Assembly: GCA_013076295.1 (NCBI GenBank)
Contig: RQOL01000863.1
Coordinates: 990,233 to 1,054,232 of the forward strand
Direction: 5' to 3'
DNA length: 64,000 nt
From: Sanderia malayensis
Lineage: Eukaryota; Cnidaria; Scyphozoa; Semaeostomeae; Pelagiidae
Both the position numbers and the translations under genes were made by a program. The notes below the pieces were generated by a model, which was given only the letters and a program-made list of their open reading frames with translations, was not told where the DNA came from and searched no databases. Shown piece by piece: positions 34,338 to 44,931 of this stretch. Position 1 is the stretch's first letter, and each line of letters begins with the position of its first letter.

Positions 34338-36702
34338 CTAAGGTCCTGAAACGCATTCGCTATATGATGGAGGTGGCCCATTTGGGATCAAAGATTCTGA
34401 CTGATATGGTACTTGTCTTTGGCTGGTGTTGGTGGCTAAGGCATCATATGAGGGCGGTGGGTAAACCGGTTGACTGTTTGGCGCAGTTGGCTCAGTTGAA
34501 TTTCCAGTGGTACTAGTTGGATATGTATTAGTGGTTGCATATGCATTAGTGGTTGGATATGTATTAGAAGGTGGATTGGTAGGAACAGGCTGGTATCCTG
34601 TGTTTGTAGGATTGGCAGTGTATGTGACTCGTGGGGAGGAAGATGTGGTGGGACCATATTGTGTGCCAGGATGGGCATTAACACTTTGAGGCATGACAGT
34701 GGTTGCAGACTGGCCTGCGTTTCTAGTAGCAGCAATGGCCATGTTTGCTTGGTTCTGCCTCGCAATGGCACCACGAGCTGCTCTGCGCTTGCATATGCAG
34801 ATGGCTATAGTTAGAATAACCACAATTATAACCACTACCACAATTACACTCCAAATAGTTCCATATGAAGTTGCTTTTGTAGTAGGGGTTGCATTGTTGT
34901 GATAACTATCATCAGCTCCAGGAGTTGGTTTGCTAGCTGCAATAGAAAGACATTTTTGAAATCAAACAGTCTTTATATTCTTTCACCAAACAATTTCAAA
35001 GAACCTTCAGGAAAAAGTATCATTTTAACTCAGTACTTAGAGGGGGCTTATGAGGGCATTATACAAAGGGGTTGCTTATTTCAAAATATGGTCTGCAGAT
35101 GGGCACTAAATCGAGGAAACAATGATGGGGAATGAATAATGGTTAAATATGTAGCCATCTTACTATCATATATGACATATCCAGCAACAAAGCCTCTGTA
35201 AGAAGACTGACTTCCTTCCTCACGTTTGAATTCTATCTGCATGTATTTGTACGTGACAGTGTAAGCACGAATATCAGATGTGTCGCACAGTCTTCGACTT
35301 ATTGAAGTGGAATGAGACATGGAAAAGATGGAATAATCTGTAAACGAAATGAAAAATAAAAGAATTGAAATAGCCCTGATAAATGGTCTAATTTGCTGCA
35401 ATTATATTTGCAATTGCATGGTGTTGTGGCTTGTGTGGACATGAACTGAAACTATCATTGGACCATATTTTATTATAAGGTTGAATGTACTTAGCAAATT
35501 GCAAAACATGCAAGGTGAAGAATAAAAAATAGGGACTATTGATATTATTAAATAGGGTTTGTTTTTTATCAGATGAACAAACAAAATATCTTACATAAAA
35601 CCCATTATCTGCTGTATTGGCCATGCCAAAGTTACTGTTATAAAGGAAAATGAAACACACTTTTTATTTACGGGACGGATTATTTACTTACGACTTAGAA
35701 GCTGAACATAGTCTTCCCATCCGCATGATACACTAGTAGCTGTATTGATGTCCATAAACACAACGCGGGCATTGTAGGAGTTTCCAATATATACTTTTTG
35801 AGTACAGAATGAAGATGACTTGGCATACGGGGAAGGCCAACCTTGTGAAAACTTGATGCCAGAATCATCATAACTTGTAGCAGTGCTAATGGATGGAGGA
35901 TGACGTTTGAATTAAAATGTGGCAAAATAATTATTCAACTTTTTCACATATAATAACTGGGAAATCAGATGGTTTCTTTTGACAAACAACTTGCTTTACT
36001 TGCCTGCATGATGTGGAATCTTTAGTTCCAAGGTATTGTCTGCTTTTGCTTCTCAGCTGGTAAGAGAACTTGAAGCCCTTGCCATTAATTGAACCATCTG
36101 AGCGGAATTTAATCTTAGCATGACCATCGAATGAATACATCGGAAATAATTTATTACTAGTTTTGAGATTGCTAGAACAGTACTTCCCTATACTTTTGTA
36201 TGATCTGATAGAAAAAATGGAGAGGAAGAGTGTTATTTGTTGATTGATTCATTCAACCTATAATTATTATACACAGGGGAATGAAACTGCACCCTAATTC
36301 AATGAAATAAATTAAATGTCTGATTTTTCGACAAAACACTATTGACATACAGATATCGACAACAAATGTCTGCCAACAAAAACTCCTAAATGACGCAATG
36401 GATCAAGAGGAAAAGAACTACCTGCTCACAAACACCTCCACATAATCATTATTACAATCGGGCATGTTTCCTTTCACATCAAATGATAACCATTTTATTT
36501 CAAGATAATATTTTCCGCTGCTGTAATAAGATGAAGGGCGAATCTTTAACGTGCTGCAATCTTCGCTACTTGAGTAGTAGTACGATTCTGACTTGGTACT
36601 TTTTGACGTCGAGGCATACAGCGTCGTAGAATAGCAATACTGCGAGCTTGGTTCAACAATTAACATCAAAAGGATCGCTATAATCGTCAATATCTTCATC
36701 AT
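34338..36702 (-). CDS. CUB array locus C: two-CUB transmembrane protein with two PPxY motifs
   Basis: Five exons (36702-36422, 36204-36004, 35885-35692, 35337-35164, 34936-34338) give about 482 codons with no break. It closely follows locus B. The signal peptide is MMKILTIIAILLMLIVEPSS. CUB1 carries CYSTTLYASTS, PDCNNDYVEVF and IGKYC; CUB2 carries SQGWPSPYAKSSSFC, SCGWEDYVQL and RRLC. The helix is WSVIVVVVIIVVILTIAICIC and the tail has YPPPSYDA and GPPPSYSE. It has the same GC donor after exon 2 as locus B. Its exon 3 donor is the GTAAGT site with no competing upstream GT, which supports the choice made for B. Introns are short and contain no recognised transposon, so this is the cleanest reference copy of the A-B-C subgroup. 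Confidence 0.85.
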
Positions 36703-37560
36703 ATTTGCATTTTCAACGTGAAGCAAAATATATTATTTCCAAATTTTGCCTTGTCTGGCTTCATAATGCAGCAATAATTAATGAACAAAGTCTTCGCCAA
36801 ACTTTAGACATCCCATTCAGCCATGTTGCTGCAAGCTCGAAATGCAATCACAAACAACAATATTGGGGTGGATACCATTCAGCATCGCATCCATCCTCGT
36901 ATTCGATCTCGGTTTCGGCTCGGCGCATTCTCGGGTTTGTCCTCGCATTCGCACCGACACACACAAAAGTATTCTGATAGTGATAAAGTGAACGAAACAA
37001 AGCCAATAAAATAAACCCTTTTAATGATACAAGAATCTACAATTCCTGTGCTAAGCCAAGTGCCAATCCAAGTCTCTTATAAACGAAGGCTACATATACG
37101 AAAACTGTTTGTGTATATTTCTTTGTAACAAAGATCATCAAATGAGTCACGACCAGCGTGAACAAAATCAAATAGGATATTTAATTGGCCTATTCGCAAG
37201 TGAATTAAAAAACATTTTCAAATACGAAGTATGTAAATAAACATCTTCAAGCGACGTCCATTTTTTTGCTCTCTGCTTAGTCTTACTCGACTGTAAAAAT
37301 TGTTTATTATGATAAATTATAAATTGTCTTGATACACTCTTTTGCAAACACTGCCTTCCTCGCAAAAAATGCGCATATCATCATAAAAATCATTTCAAAA
37401 AAGCCTGTAGTGCTAACACTAAACAGCAACATCACATGGAAAATCATAAAGTTTGATGAAATACGTAAAATTCACCAACTAACACGTCTAAGTCTGCAGC
37501 TGGGTGGGTAAGGGTTTGGGTTTATTTATACTTTTCCATACGTCAAAGGTGGTAGGCTGG
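36703..37560. other. Spacer between loci C and D
   Basis: No gene is supported. The 5' flank of C lies at the left. From about 37330 the sequence matches the region downstream of locus E (about 44700-44930), as expected from the D/E tandem duplication. Confidence 0.5.
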
Positions 37561-40309
37561 TTAGCTTGAGATGCCATATGGAGGAGGATACGGTGCTGGT
37601 GCTTGCGGAGGAGCATACTGACTCTGAGTGCCAGTCGCAGAATAATTAGGATGGATCGTTTGAGACACGACTGTAGATTCAGAGTAATTTGGATTGCTCG
37701 TTCCTTGCAAATCCGTTTTTGCTCGATTCTGTCCTAGAATAGCACCGGCATTTCTTCTTCGCTTGTAGATACATATGCCAAGCACCAATGAAAAGACCAC
37801 AACTCCTGCGATGATGCCCAAAACTATAGCAATTATGTTTGATGTTTTGGTTTTTTTGTCAGCTATGAAAAAACGTCATCATGTTTAAAAATGTTAGCCA
37901 ACAAGTTGAGATTCAACATGATTGATTAATGGTGAAGTTATAGTAATCTGGCTCGGATTAAATCAGCCAGTATAATGAAAATATTATCATGCAAAAGAGG
38001 AAGAAAATGCAATGCAAAAAGATCCAAAACACAGACACTTACATTTGTATTTAACGTATCCAGTAACGAAGCCTCGGTGGGTGGGGCCTCCTCTTAGACG
38101 AGTAGCCTTTATGTAGATGTAACTGTATTTTTCGACGGTAAACGCTTTGATGCTGGAGGTATCACACATCTTCTCACTTATCGGAGTCGGGTTGTGACTG
38201 CCAACGACGTTGGACCCTGATTTCAAAGTTAAATTTAAAAATTTATTTTCCAAATTTCATTTGACAAGACTTGACAAGACTACGAAACACCCTTTTGTTC
38301 CACATAAAGTTGCATAGGCGATTATTTGACGAGAGTGGTTAAAAGGGGTGGGCGATAATTAGAAAAAGTGACTGCACAAGGGAGTTTTCATCAGACTAAT
38401 TGGTTGATTGTGTCTGCCATACCACCAACCTTGAAGCTGCACATAGTCAGAGTTTGAATATCCACATATGCGATCGGAATTTGTATCAATATCCATGAAT
38501 GCTATGCGTGTATCGGAGGAATCCCCAATGTACTCTTCTAGAAGGCATTTAGAGGATGACTTTTCATAGCGGTATGGCCAACCTTGTGAATACACGTTGT
38601 CAGGATAATTGTATGATGTAATGGATCTAGAATCAAAACCTCATTTATGAGATGCAAGTGACGCAAATTGACAGTTATTGCGTTGCTAAACGGGATGGGG
38701 GTACGGAGCACTGAACGTCCCCCCCCCCCCCATCCTGCATTCGTCGGCACAAGGAAGTAATGTCCCACGGGCAAAAGACATTTTGCAACTGTCTTGAATC
38801 GTTCGCTATATAATTGAGTATTTTGAAATACCCAAAAATATGGAATGAGGCTGGAAACTCGGAATTAAACAACCCCCCTTTGCCGACCGTGCTTTAAAGA
38901 AACGCTCTAACGTCGGCAAGTCTCAATTTTGTACCCGCCCCGCCCAAAATTTCTTAATTAGGGCTGCCCTCGAGTGTATCATTTCATTGTTAAAATTCAT
39001 GACCTCAAATTTAAATGGAGATGCATGAAATAACTATAATCTCCCTACTAACCTACAATATGTTTGGTATAGATAGCCAAGATAGTTTTCCTTTTTATAA
39101 TACATTCTGAATGTGAAGCCAAAGCCACTTCCAGTATCTGATCCATCTGATTTGAACTTGATTCTTGCATAACCATCATGTGAGAACATGTTGAACAGGC
39201 CGGAACCTTCCAAATTGCTTGAACAATATTTCCCGATTGTTCTATAGGAACTAATGTAAGAAAAACACGCAAGTTATTGTCCAACAACTTTTCCGATCAC
39301 ATGACGTCTCTCCTTGATTAAGCGTCTTGCCTTTTATTTGATTTCAGCAAATTTAAGGGGGCGTTTATTCATGTGGGACCCATACGCATATGGGCTTTTA
39401 TTTATCCCGTCAAGCCAGAAATAGGAGGTTAATTTGTTTGGTTGTTAGAAATTCGATTTGAGCTTTCAAAGGGGATGTCACACCCTGGTGACAACAAATA
39501 TTGTAATCCGAGTAATCATTGTAATCTAAAACCGTAAATCCTCGAATTGGCCCCCCCCCCTCGAATAAGCCCCATCCTAGAACAACAAATTGTTAATAAG
39601 CCCCCCCCCCCCGTCGAATAAGCCCGCACCCAAAACATGCTGATGTTTGCGTACAGCGAGTTCGAGAAAATTTTGTTTTTCTGACCGTTTTTTAACCAAT
39701 ATCTGGGCATTCTTCTGTTTATCTGTGTATGCAAAACACTTTGCTGGAACAACTAAACCAATTTCCCGCTTATTTTCACAGTAACAACGTCAATTTTTGT
39801 GCCATATTTCAGGTAGTTTTATAAGCCCCCCCCCTCGAATAAGCCCCCCTCTGAAAACGTCAACAATAAATAAGCCCCCAGGGGGCTAATTCGAGGATTT
39901 ACGGTATGGGCAACGGCTTGATCTGCTGAGATCGGATTACAAGCACATGAATTTCGATCATCGAAAGAAAAAATATGTTAAATCCGCAATACTTCTTTTC
40001 ACGAGTGAATTCATGATTAATGAAAACTTACCTGGTTAAAAACACTTCCACATAATCATTATTGCAATCGGGCATGTTTCCTTTCACATCGAAGGACGTC
40101 CACCAGCGAATTGCAAGAAAGTAGTTACTGCCACTGTATTGAGACACGGGCCTTATGTCAATTGTGCAATCCTCGTTGCTGGAATAGTTCGAGACTGACA
40201 CAGTCTTATCCGATAAAGTTGCATAAAATGTCTTTGAATGGCACGACTTTGTGCTTGCTTCTGCTATCAAAATTAGGACGATCGATAAAACCTTCAAAAT
40301 CTTCATCAT
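37561..40309 (-). CDS. CUB array locus D: two-CUB transmembrane protein with short PPPY tail
   Basis: Five exons (40309-40032, 39250-39053, 38626-38430, 38216-38043, 37862-37561) give about 382 codons. The signal peptide is MMKILKVLSIVLILIAEAST. CUB1 has CHSKTFYATLS, IDIRPVSQY, PDCNNDYVEVF, IGKYC and FKSDGSD. CUB2 has YSQGWPYRYEKSSSKC, ICGYSNSDYVQL and EKMC. The helix is IIAIVLGIIAGVVVFSLVLGICIY, followed by KRRRN. The tail is short (about 65 residues) and ends PYPPPYGISS, so the PPxY lies near the C terminus. The paralogue E differs only by scattered substitutions and a few codons. Intron 1 holds a TA-type MITE with C-rich ends (39532-39904) that E lacks at the same place. Confidence 0.85.
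39532..39904. mobile_element. C/G-rich MITE (copy 1) in intron 1 of locus D
   Basis: The ends CCGTAAATCCTCGAAT and ATTCGAGGATTTACGG are inverted repeats, next to runs of C and to GAATAAGCCCC words. Related copies lie at 42946-43018 and 50061-50514. The paralogous intron of locus E is uninterrupted here, so it serves as an empty site. Confidence 0.75.
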
Positions 40310-40752
40310 ATTCGCGTTTTCAACGAATACCGAAATTTATTTATTCCTCCTGCACTCCCGGTCTGTCCTTGCCTGGAATGAAATTAAACGCGTTTGCCGG
40401 GCTAGAATCAACTTGCTATCACATGAGGTTTTGTTTGACGTGCTGTAAACAGTCACGTGCAATCATGCAGGGGCGGATCCAGCATAAAATCTGACCGACA
40501 CCAGCTTCAAAATATATCAGAATCTTTCATACTACAACCTACATAATGTCACAAATTATTATGTAAGCCTCTCGTTTTTCATTCATTCATTCTTGTCTCG
40601 GTTACTCAGTGGGTGCGGGGTTTCCCAAGTATTGTCTTATTGTTTTGTTTTCTTAGTTCGTTTACGTCAGTTATATTATGAAATCACCTAACCCTTCCTT
40701 TTGTCTGTCAACACCAGCTTTCAGTTTTACGCATGTCTGTAACTAAGGCTTC

Positions 40753-41395
40753 GTTCACACGACACCGTTTTCATTTCGCTCCGGATTCCAGAGGCAAAAC
40801 GGTGCGCATTTTTCACTGTGTTCACACGACACCGTTTTCACTTTTCACAAGTTTACGCTTCACTTCGCTCCCGCTGCGATTCCTGCTGTTTCAAATATTT
40901 GTAATGTTGCTTTTGCGCCAAAATTTGACAGCCTATACCCATTTCCGTGTTCAACAATTTCCTAAATTTAGCTTGATGGGTAGTTTTTAATAAAATCAGC
41001 CATGAACTATATATATTCTGAACTGTCAACCATATAATAAAGTCATTACAGGAACAAAAACTCCAAAACATCTAAGACAAACACATTCATATTCAATTTG
41101 TCAAGTCAATCAAGTATTTCTAAATTGTTTATATTCGGCGCCAAAAGCAATCGAAAACGAAGCTGTTACACTGAGAAGAGGTTCCGTTTTCACTTGACTC
41201 CGTTTTCATGCGTTCACACGAGTCCAAACTGAAAACGGAGTCAAATGAAAACGGAGCACTCCACTTCCAGAGCGTTTTCTTTGGAAACGCAAAACCGGAT
41301 CGGAATGCACCGTTTTCAATCGTTTCCGTGTGAACGCAGTATCGTAAACGGATCGAAATGAAAACGGAGTCAAATGAAAACGGTGTCGTGTGAAC
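40753..41395. mobile_element. Inverted-repeat element with GTTCACACGACACCG ends
   Basis: The left end GTTCACACGACACCGTTTTC (40753) is mirrored by the end at 41395. The words GAAAACGGAGTC, GAAAACGGTG and their complements recur on both sides, so the arms can pair over about 200 bp. No coding content or firm target duplication was seen. It lies within the larger hAT-like bracket. Confidence 0.6.
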
Positions 41396-42945
41396 AGGTT
41401 GATGATCGATACCAATGAGCAAAAGGACGCTCGCCGAGAATTTTTAAATAAGTACTCGGGAAACGATTATCGGTAGACCGAAGTTGGCGTGAATACGAAG
41501 AGTCCACACCGAAAATAATAATCGCCGTTGTTGCTTTTGGCGGGAAACTTAATTCCGGTTATTTTGTCTTGTGCGTTGCTTGCTTTTGCAAATGTGCATG
41601 TTTGTAAATATGCATATAACCTAATTTCGTAACATTTAAAATCGATAAGATAGCTTGCGAAGACTCTATGATATGGGAGGAGAAATGTAAATTGCTATGA
41701 TGAATAGACACGTCTGAATGGTTCTTGTCCAGCTAATGTCTATTTGTTACCTATTTTACTATTTTGGGATGATGGGGGTTTCTTCTGTTCATACTATTAA
41801 ATGGTTCTCTAAGCAGTTGAAAGTATAAAATGCTTGCAATTTTGCAAAACGTTGGCGGTATCCACACTGTTTTTGGTTGCTAAAAATGGCTCATCGATGC
41901 AGCTACAGGGAAATTGCGTATGTTGTGGTGGGAAATTTTTAATTTGCACGTACGGGGGTCATTGTTTACAACAACAAAATTTTTCCTTGCTTAGAGAGCT
42001 ATTTGTAAAAATAACAGGATCATTTGCCCGCAGATATTTTAGTATTGGTTTAAAAATTCTGGACTGTTTGTCCAGAAAGTAATTGTTTATGGTCTAAATG
42101 AAGTTTTGTAATGGTGCATGGCAAAACACGAGCTGTAATTCCGAAGCTATAACATGAAATATTTTCGCAGTTTTGGGCTTAAACTGTAGCCCATTCCTAA
42201 ATCTAATAGGTATTTTATGATTTGTTAAAAAATAACTTCGATTTATTTGATTTGAGACCATTGTTCACGGCCTTGTGGGATTGTGTAAGTTGACAACACA
42301 CACAACACACGAGCTGTTAATGCTTCAGATTACCTGGAATATAGTTTCGACTTTTGGTTCATATTGAACCTTATTGATATATCTAACAGGTATTTTTAGG
42401 TTGGTTTTGCTGTATTCACTATTAGATGCCTGAATTATTGATTGAAAATAGAATTTTGTCGAATCTGAATCTTGTCCTGAATCTTGTCCTGGCGACATTA
42501 GAATAAGCATTTGCTTGCTATGTTTTTGTCTAGGCAAATGGCAGAGTGCAATCAATGTCAGAATCGATATCACAGGATGTGTGAGAGAATACCAGGTCAG
42601 GCATTCCATGACACAGATGTTGAATGGAAATGCTCCCACTGTCAGAATAAACCTAATAACTAGTATATTAAATAAGCAAGTAGGGCATTCCTGCAGAAGT
42701 CTGCAGGTTAAAAACTTCCCGGCAACCAGTATGCTCTGCTGGTAAGTTTGCTCCGGCGTTACTGTTATTTTCTATCAAATTGCGTTAAATGCACTAACGT
42801 TTTTCGTGTTACATATTTTACATTTCACGTTGGCAAGAGTCAATAAAAAGTAACCAACTTCCCAACTTTGTGCAGCTTCGTAACTTTAACTCTTTTTAGG
42901 CCTGTCCTATCCTGTCCATTTAGTTGTGATCGTGCGTGATGTTCG

Positions 42946-43018
42946 TACCAATAAGCCCCCACCCAAAAATTCATTTTTGCAAATAAGCCCTTGGGGGCTT
43001 ATTCGAGGATTTACGGTA
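42946..43018. mobile_element. C/G-rich MITE (copy 2), internally deleted
   Basis: It has AATAAGCCCCC on the left and GGGGGCTTATTCGAGGATTTACGGTA on the right, the same ends as the copies at 39532 and 50061, but only about 70 bp in all. It is probably a deletion derivative or solo end. Confidence 0.6.
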
Positions 43019-43284
43019 TGACAAACGATTGAAAAGTTATGATCGAATAAACACCTCATTTTAAAGAAAATGACGTCATCGATCACGTGATTCTGGGGAA
43101 TTTTTCGGGAAGGCTTCTTGCCTAAAATTAAAGTTCATAGCTATATTTATGAGAGTCAAACAAGAAAACAAACATTAAGCAGTTTGTTAGATTGTTAGAG
43201 CATATGCCCTGTCTAAAAAACCCAACTCAACAGCAACACAACAGTTTATCTATAGTGTTATAAAATCGATCGAGAGCTCAGCGT

Positions 43285-43545
43285 TCATCTGATTGGCTTG
43301 CATCATTGGAAATGTAAAATGATTGGTTTGCATCAGTAGGGAATGATTCTGATTGGCTTGCATCAGTTTTTTGAAATTGACAAACGCTCCCCGTACTATC
43401 TCATAAGCAGCATTGATAATTCTGATTGGCTTGCATCAGTAGAGAGAGAAACGTGATTGGTTTGCATCAGTTATTTGAAATTGACAGACGCTCCCGCCAC
43501 TTTGTCGTGAAGCAGCATCCGTAATTCTGATTGGTTTGCATCTGT
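43285..43545. repeat. Tandem repeat with GATTGG(C/T)TTGCATCAG words
   Basis: At least six copies of TGATTGGCTTGCATCAG or TGATTGGTTTGCATCAG lie in one orientation. They are embedded in a longer repeat of about 120-130 bp that includes TTTGAAATTGACA(A/G)ACGCTCCC twice. ATTGG is the reverse of a CCAAT box, so the array could bind NF-Y-like factors, but nothing shows that it acts as a promoter. Confidence 0.65.
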
Positions 43546-44425
43546 TCCTTTGCACACTTGCGTTTTGAAGAACAAAGGCTCAGTGGCAAGGCAAGAAGTG
43601 TTGCCACTTATTTGTCAACGGCTCCAAACCCGTAAAAATGGGTGAATGAAATATTTGCTTCTGTCTATAGGGGGAAAACGATGTAAAGGAAACGAATAAA
43701 TAGATTCGGGCAAAACGCTATCATTCGAAATCGGATGAAAAGTTTTAATTTCTTTTTCAAAGTGAAAATAATGGTAAAATTTTTAATATTTTCCCAACAA
43801 ATCTGACCGTTGCGTCCGTCTGGATCCGCCCCTGATGTTGCAGTTCTACTTCTCGCCTTCCGATTTTGAGACAAAATTATTCGCGCCATGGGCTTTTGGG
43901 TTTCAAAAACATTGACTTGACGACCAGCAGAAAAAAAAACATTTCAGCAAATTGTCCACCATTTCGTTTAACCACCGAGAAGATTCTCTGGAAACCATTT
44001 GGTATTTTTCGTGAAATGGAAGAAAGGCATGCGTACTATCATCACCTCTAACCCGATTTGCCGGGCTGGAGCTTTCACATGGGGAAATTTCAATCCGTTC
44101 AACAGGGATCCTGCTTGGTGAAAGTGAGACCTCGGCTAATCCGGCACTCTTGTTGTAGCAAGTTGCCTTGTAAATGAGTTTGTCAGTGACAGTGAGATCT
44201 CGCCAAACCGGGTTCATGCGATAGGCCGCTGGGGCGGGATGCAACTGATGCAAATGCACCAGTCAGATTCTCCCAAAGGCAGTGTCGTAATCAATTAAAA
44301 ATTAAGCTCACACAAAATATAGCTCACAACAAAATAATGCGAATGACTGAAATATTAACACCACCAATCATAAAATGTTTAACCAACAATACAGCAGAAA
44401 TTAGTTCAAATGGACTTGCCATTGA

Positions 44426-44625
44426 CTAGGGTACTGATGGGTTCACCTGGACATATGCTGGGGGTGGTTCAGTTGGGAAGCCGGCTGGAGGAGCCATTGG
44501 TGCTTGACTGTAGCCCTGTGATGCTGGTGGATAGAAAGCTGGCTGGCCTGCTCCTGGGGCAGTCTGGTAGGTTTTTGAAGTTGGGTATGTGGCACTTATA
44601 GGGTTCCCAGTGTATACAGGACCTT
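44426..44625 (-). pseudogene. Orphan tail exon fragment (locus F type)
   Basis: Read on the - strand, this encodes PVYTGNP, ATYPTSKTYQTAPGAGQPAF, YPPASQGYSQAPMAPP and TEPPPAYVQV and ends in a stop at 44426. It matches the last 65 or so residues of locus F but lacks the transmembrane part and all upstream exons. It lies directly downstream of locus E, and its left neighbour is the flank of D. I read it as the breakpoint remnant of the tandem duplication that made D and E: the duplicated unit was one gene, its upstream spacer and the tip of the next gene's tail. Confidence 0.8.
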
Positions 44626-44931
44626 GTGGATTTAATTCAATTTAATTAAGACTTAATTTCTCTAAGCATTTAGTTCTTAGCAGTATCCGTTCTTGTATTA
44701 AAGATTCTTGAAGTCTTTACCAATTCGAATCTGCCTTCCTCGCAAAAATGTGCATATCGTCATAAAAATCATTACAAAAAAGCTTGTAGTGCTAAAAATT
44801 AACAACAAAATCACATAGAAAATCATAAAGTTTGACTAAATATGTAAAGTTCGCCAAGCAACACATCTAAGTGTGCAGCTGGGTAAGGTTCTGGGTTTTT
44901 ACTTTTCCATACATCAAAGCTGGCAGGCTGC

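Larger units (their letters stand above)
40468..43834. mobile_element. Possible non-autonomous hAT element with CAGGGGCGGATCCAG ends
   Basis: The 15-bp ends are perfect inverted repeats in the wording usual for hAT-type (Tip100-like) elements, and a further TCTGACCG word follows on both sides. The interior has no transposase and looks composite. No matching 8-bp flanks were found (left flank CAATCATG, right flank ATGTTGCA), which lowers confidence that this is one unit. Confidence 0.4.
40310..44425. other. Transposon-rich spacer upstream of locus D
   Basis: No cellular gene is supported. A pair of hAT-like ends, CAGGGGCGGATCCAG at 40468 and its reverse complement ending at 43834, brackets most of the stretch. 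Inside are a nested inverted-repeat element (40753-41395), a partial C/G-rich MITE (42946-43018) and a tandem repeat with GATTGGCTTGCATCAG words (43285-43545). No transposase is visible. The flanks of the outer ends do not show a clean 8-bp duplication, so the outer element may be degraded or be two separate ends. Confidence 0.5.

Noticed and set aside
40468..43834. A complete hAT transposon with coding capacity
   Set aside because: The inverted ends are good, but there is no transposase frame and no matching 8-bp flanks; kept only as a low-confidence non-autonomous element.
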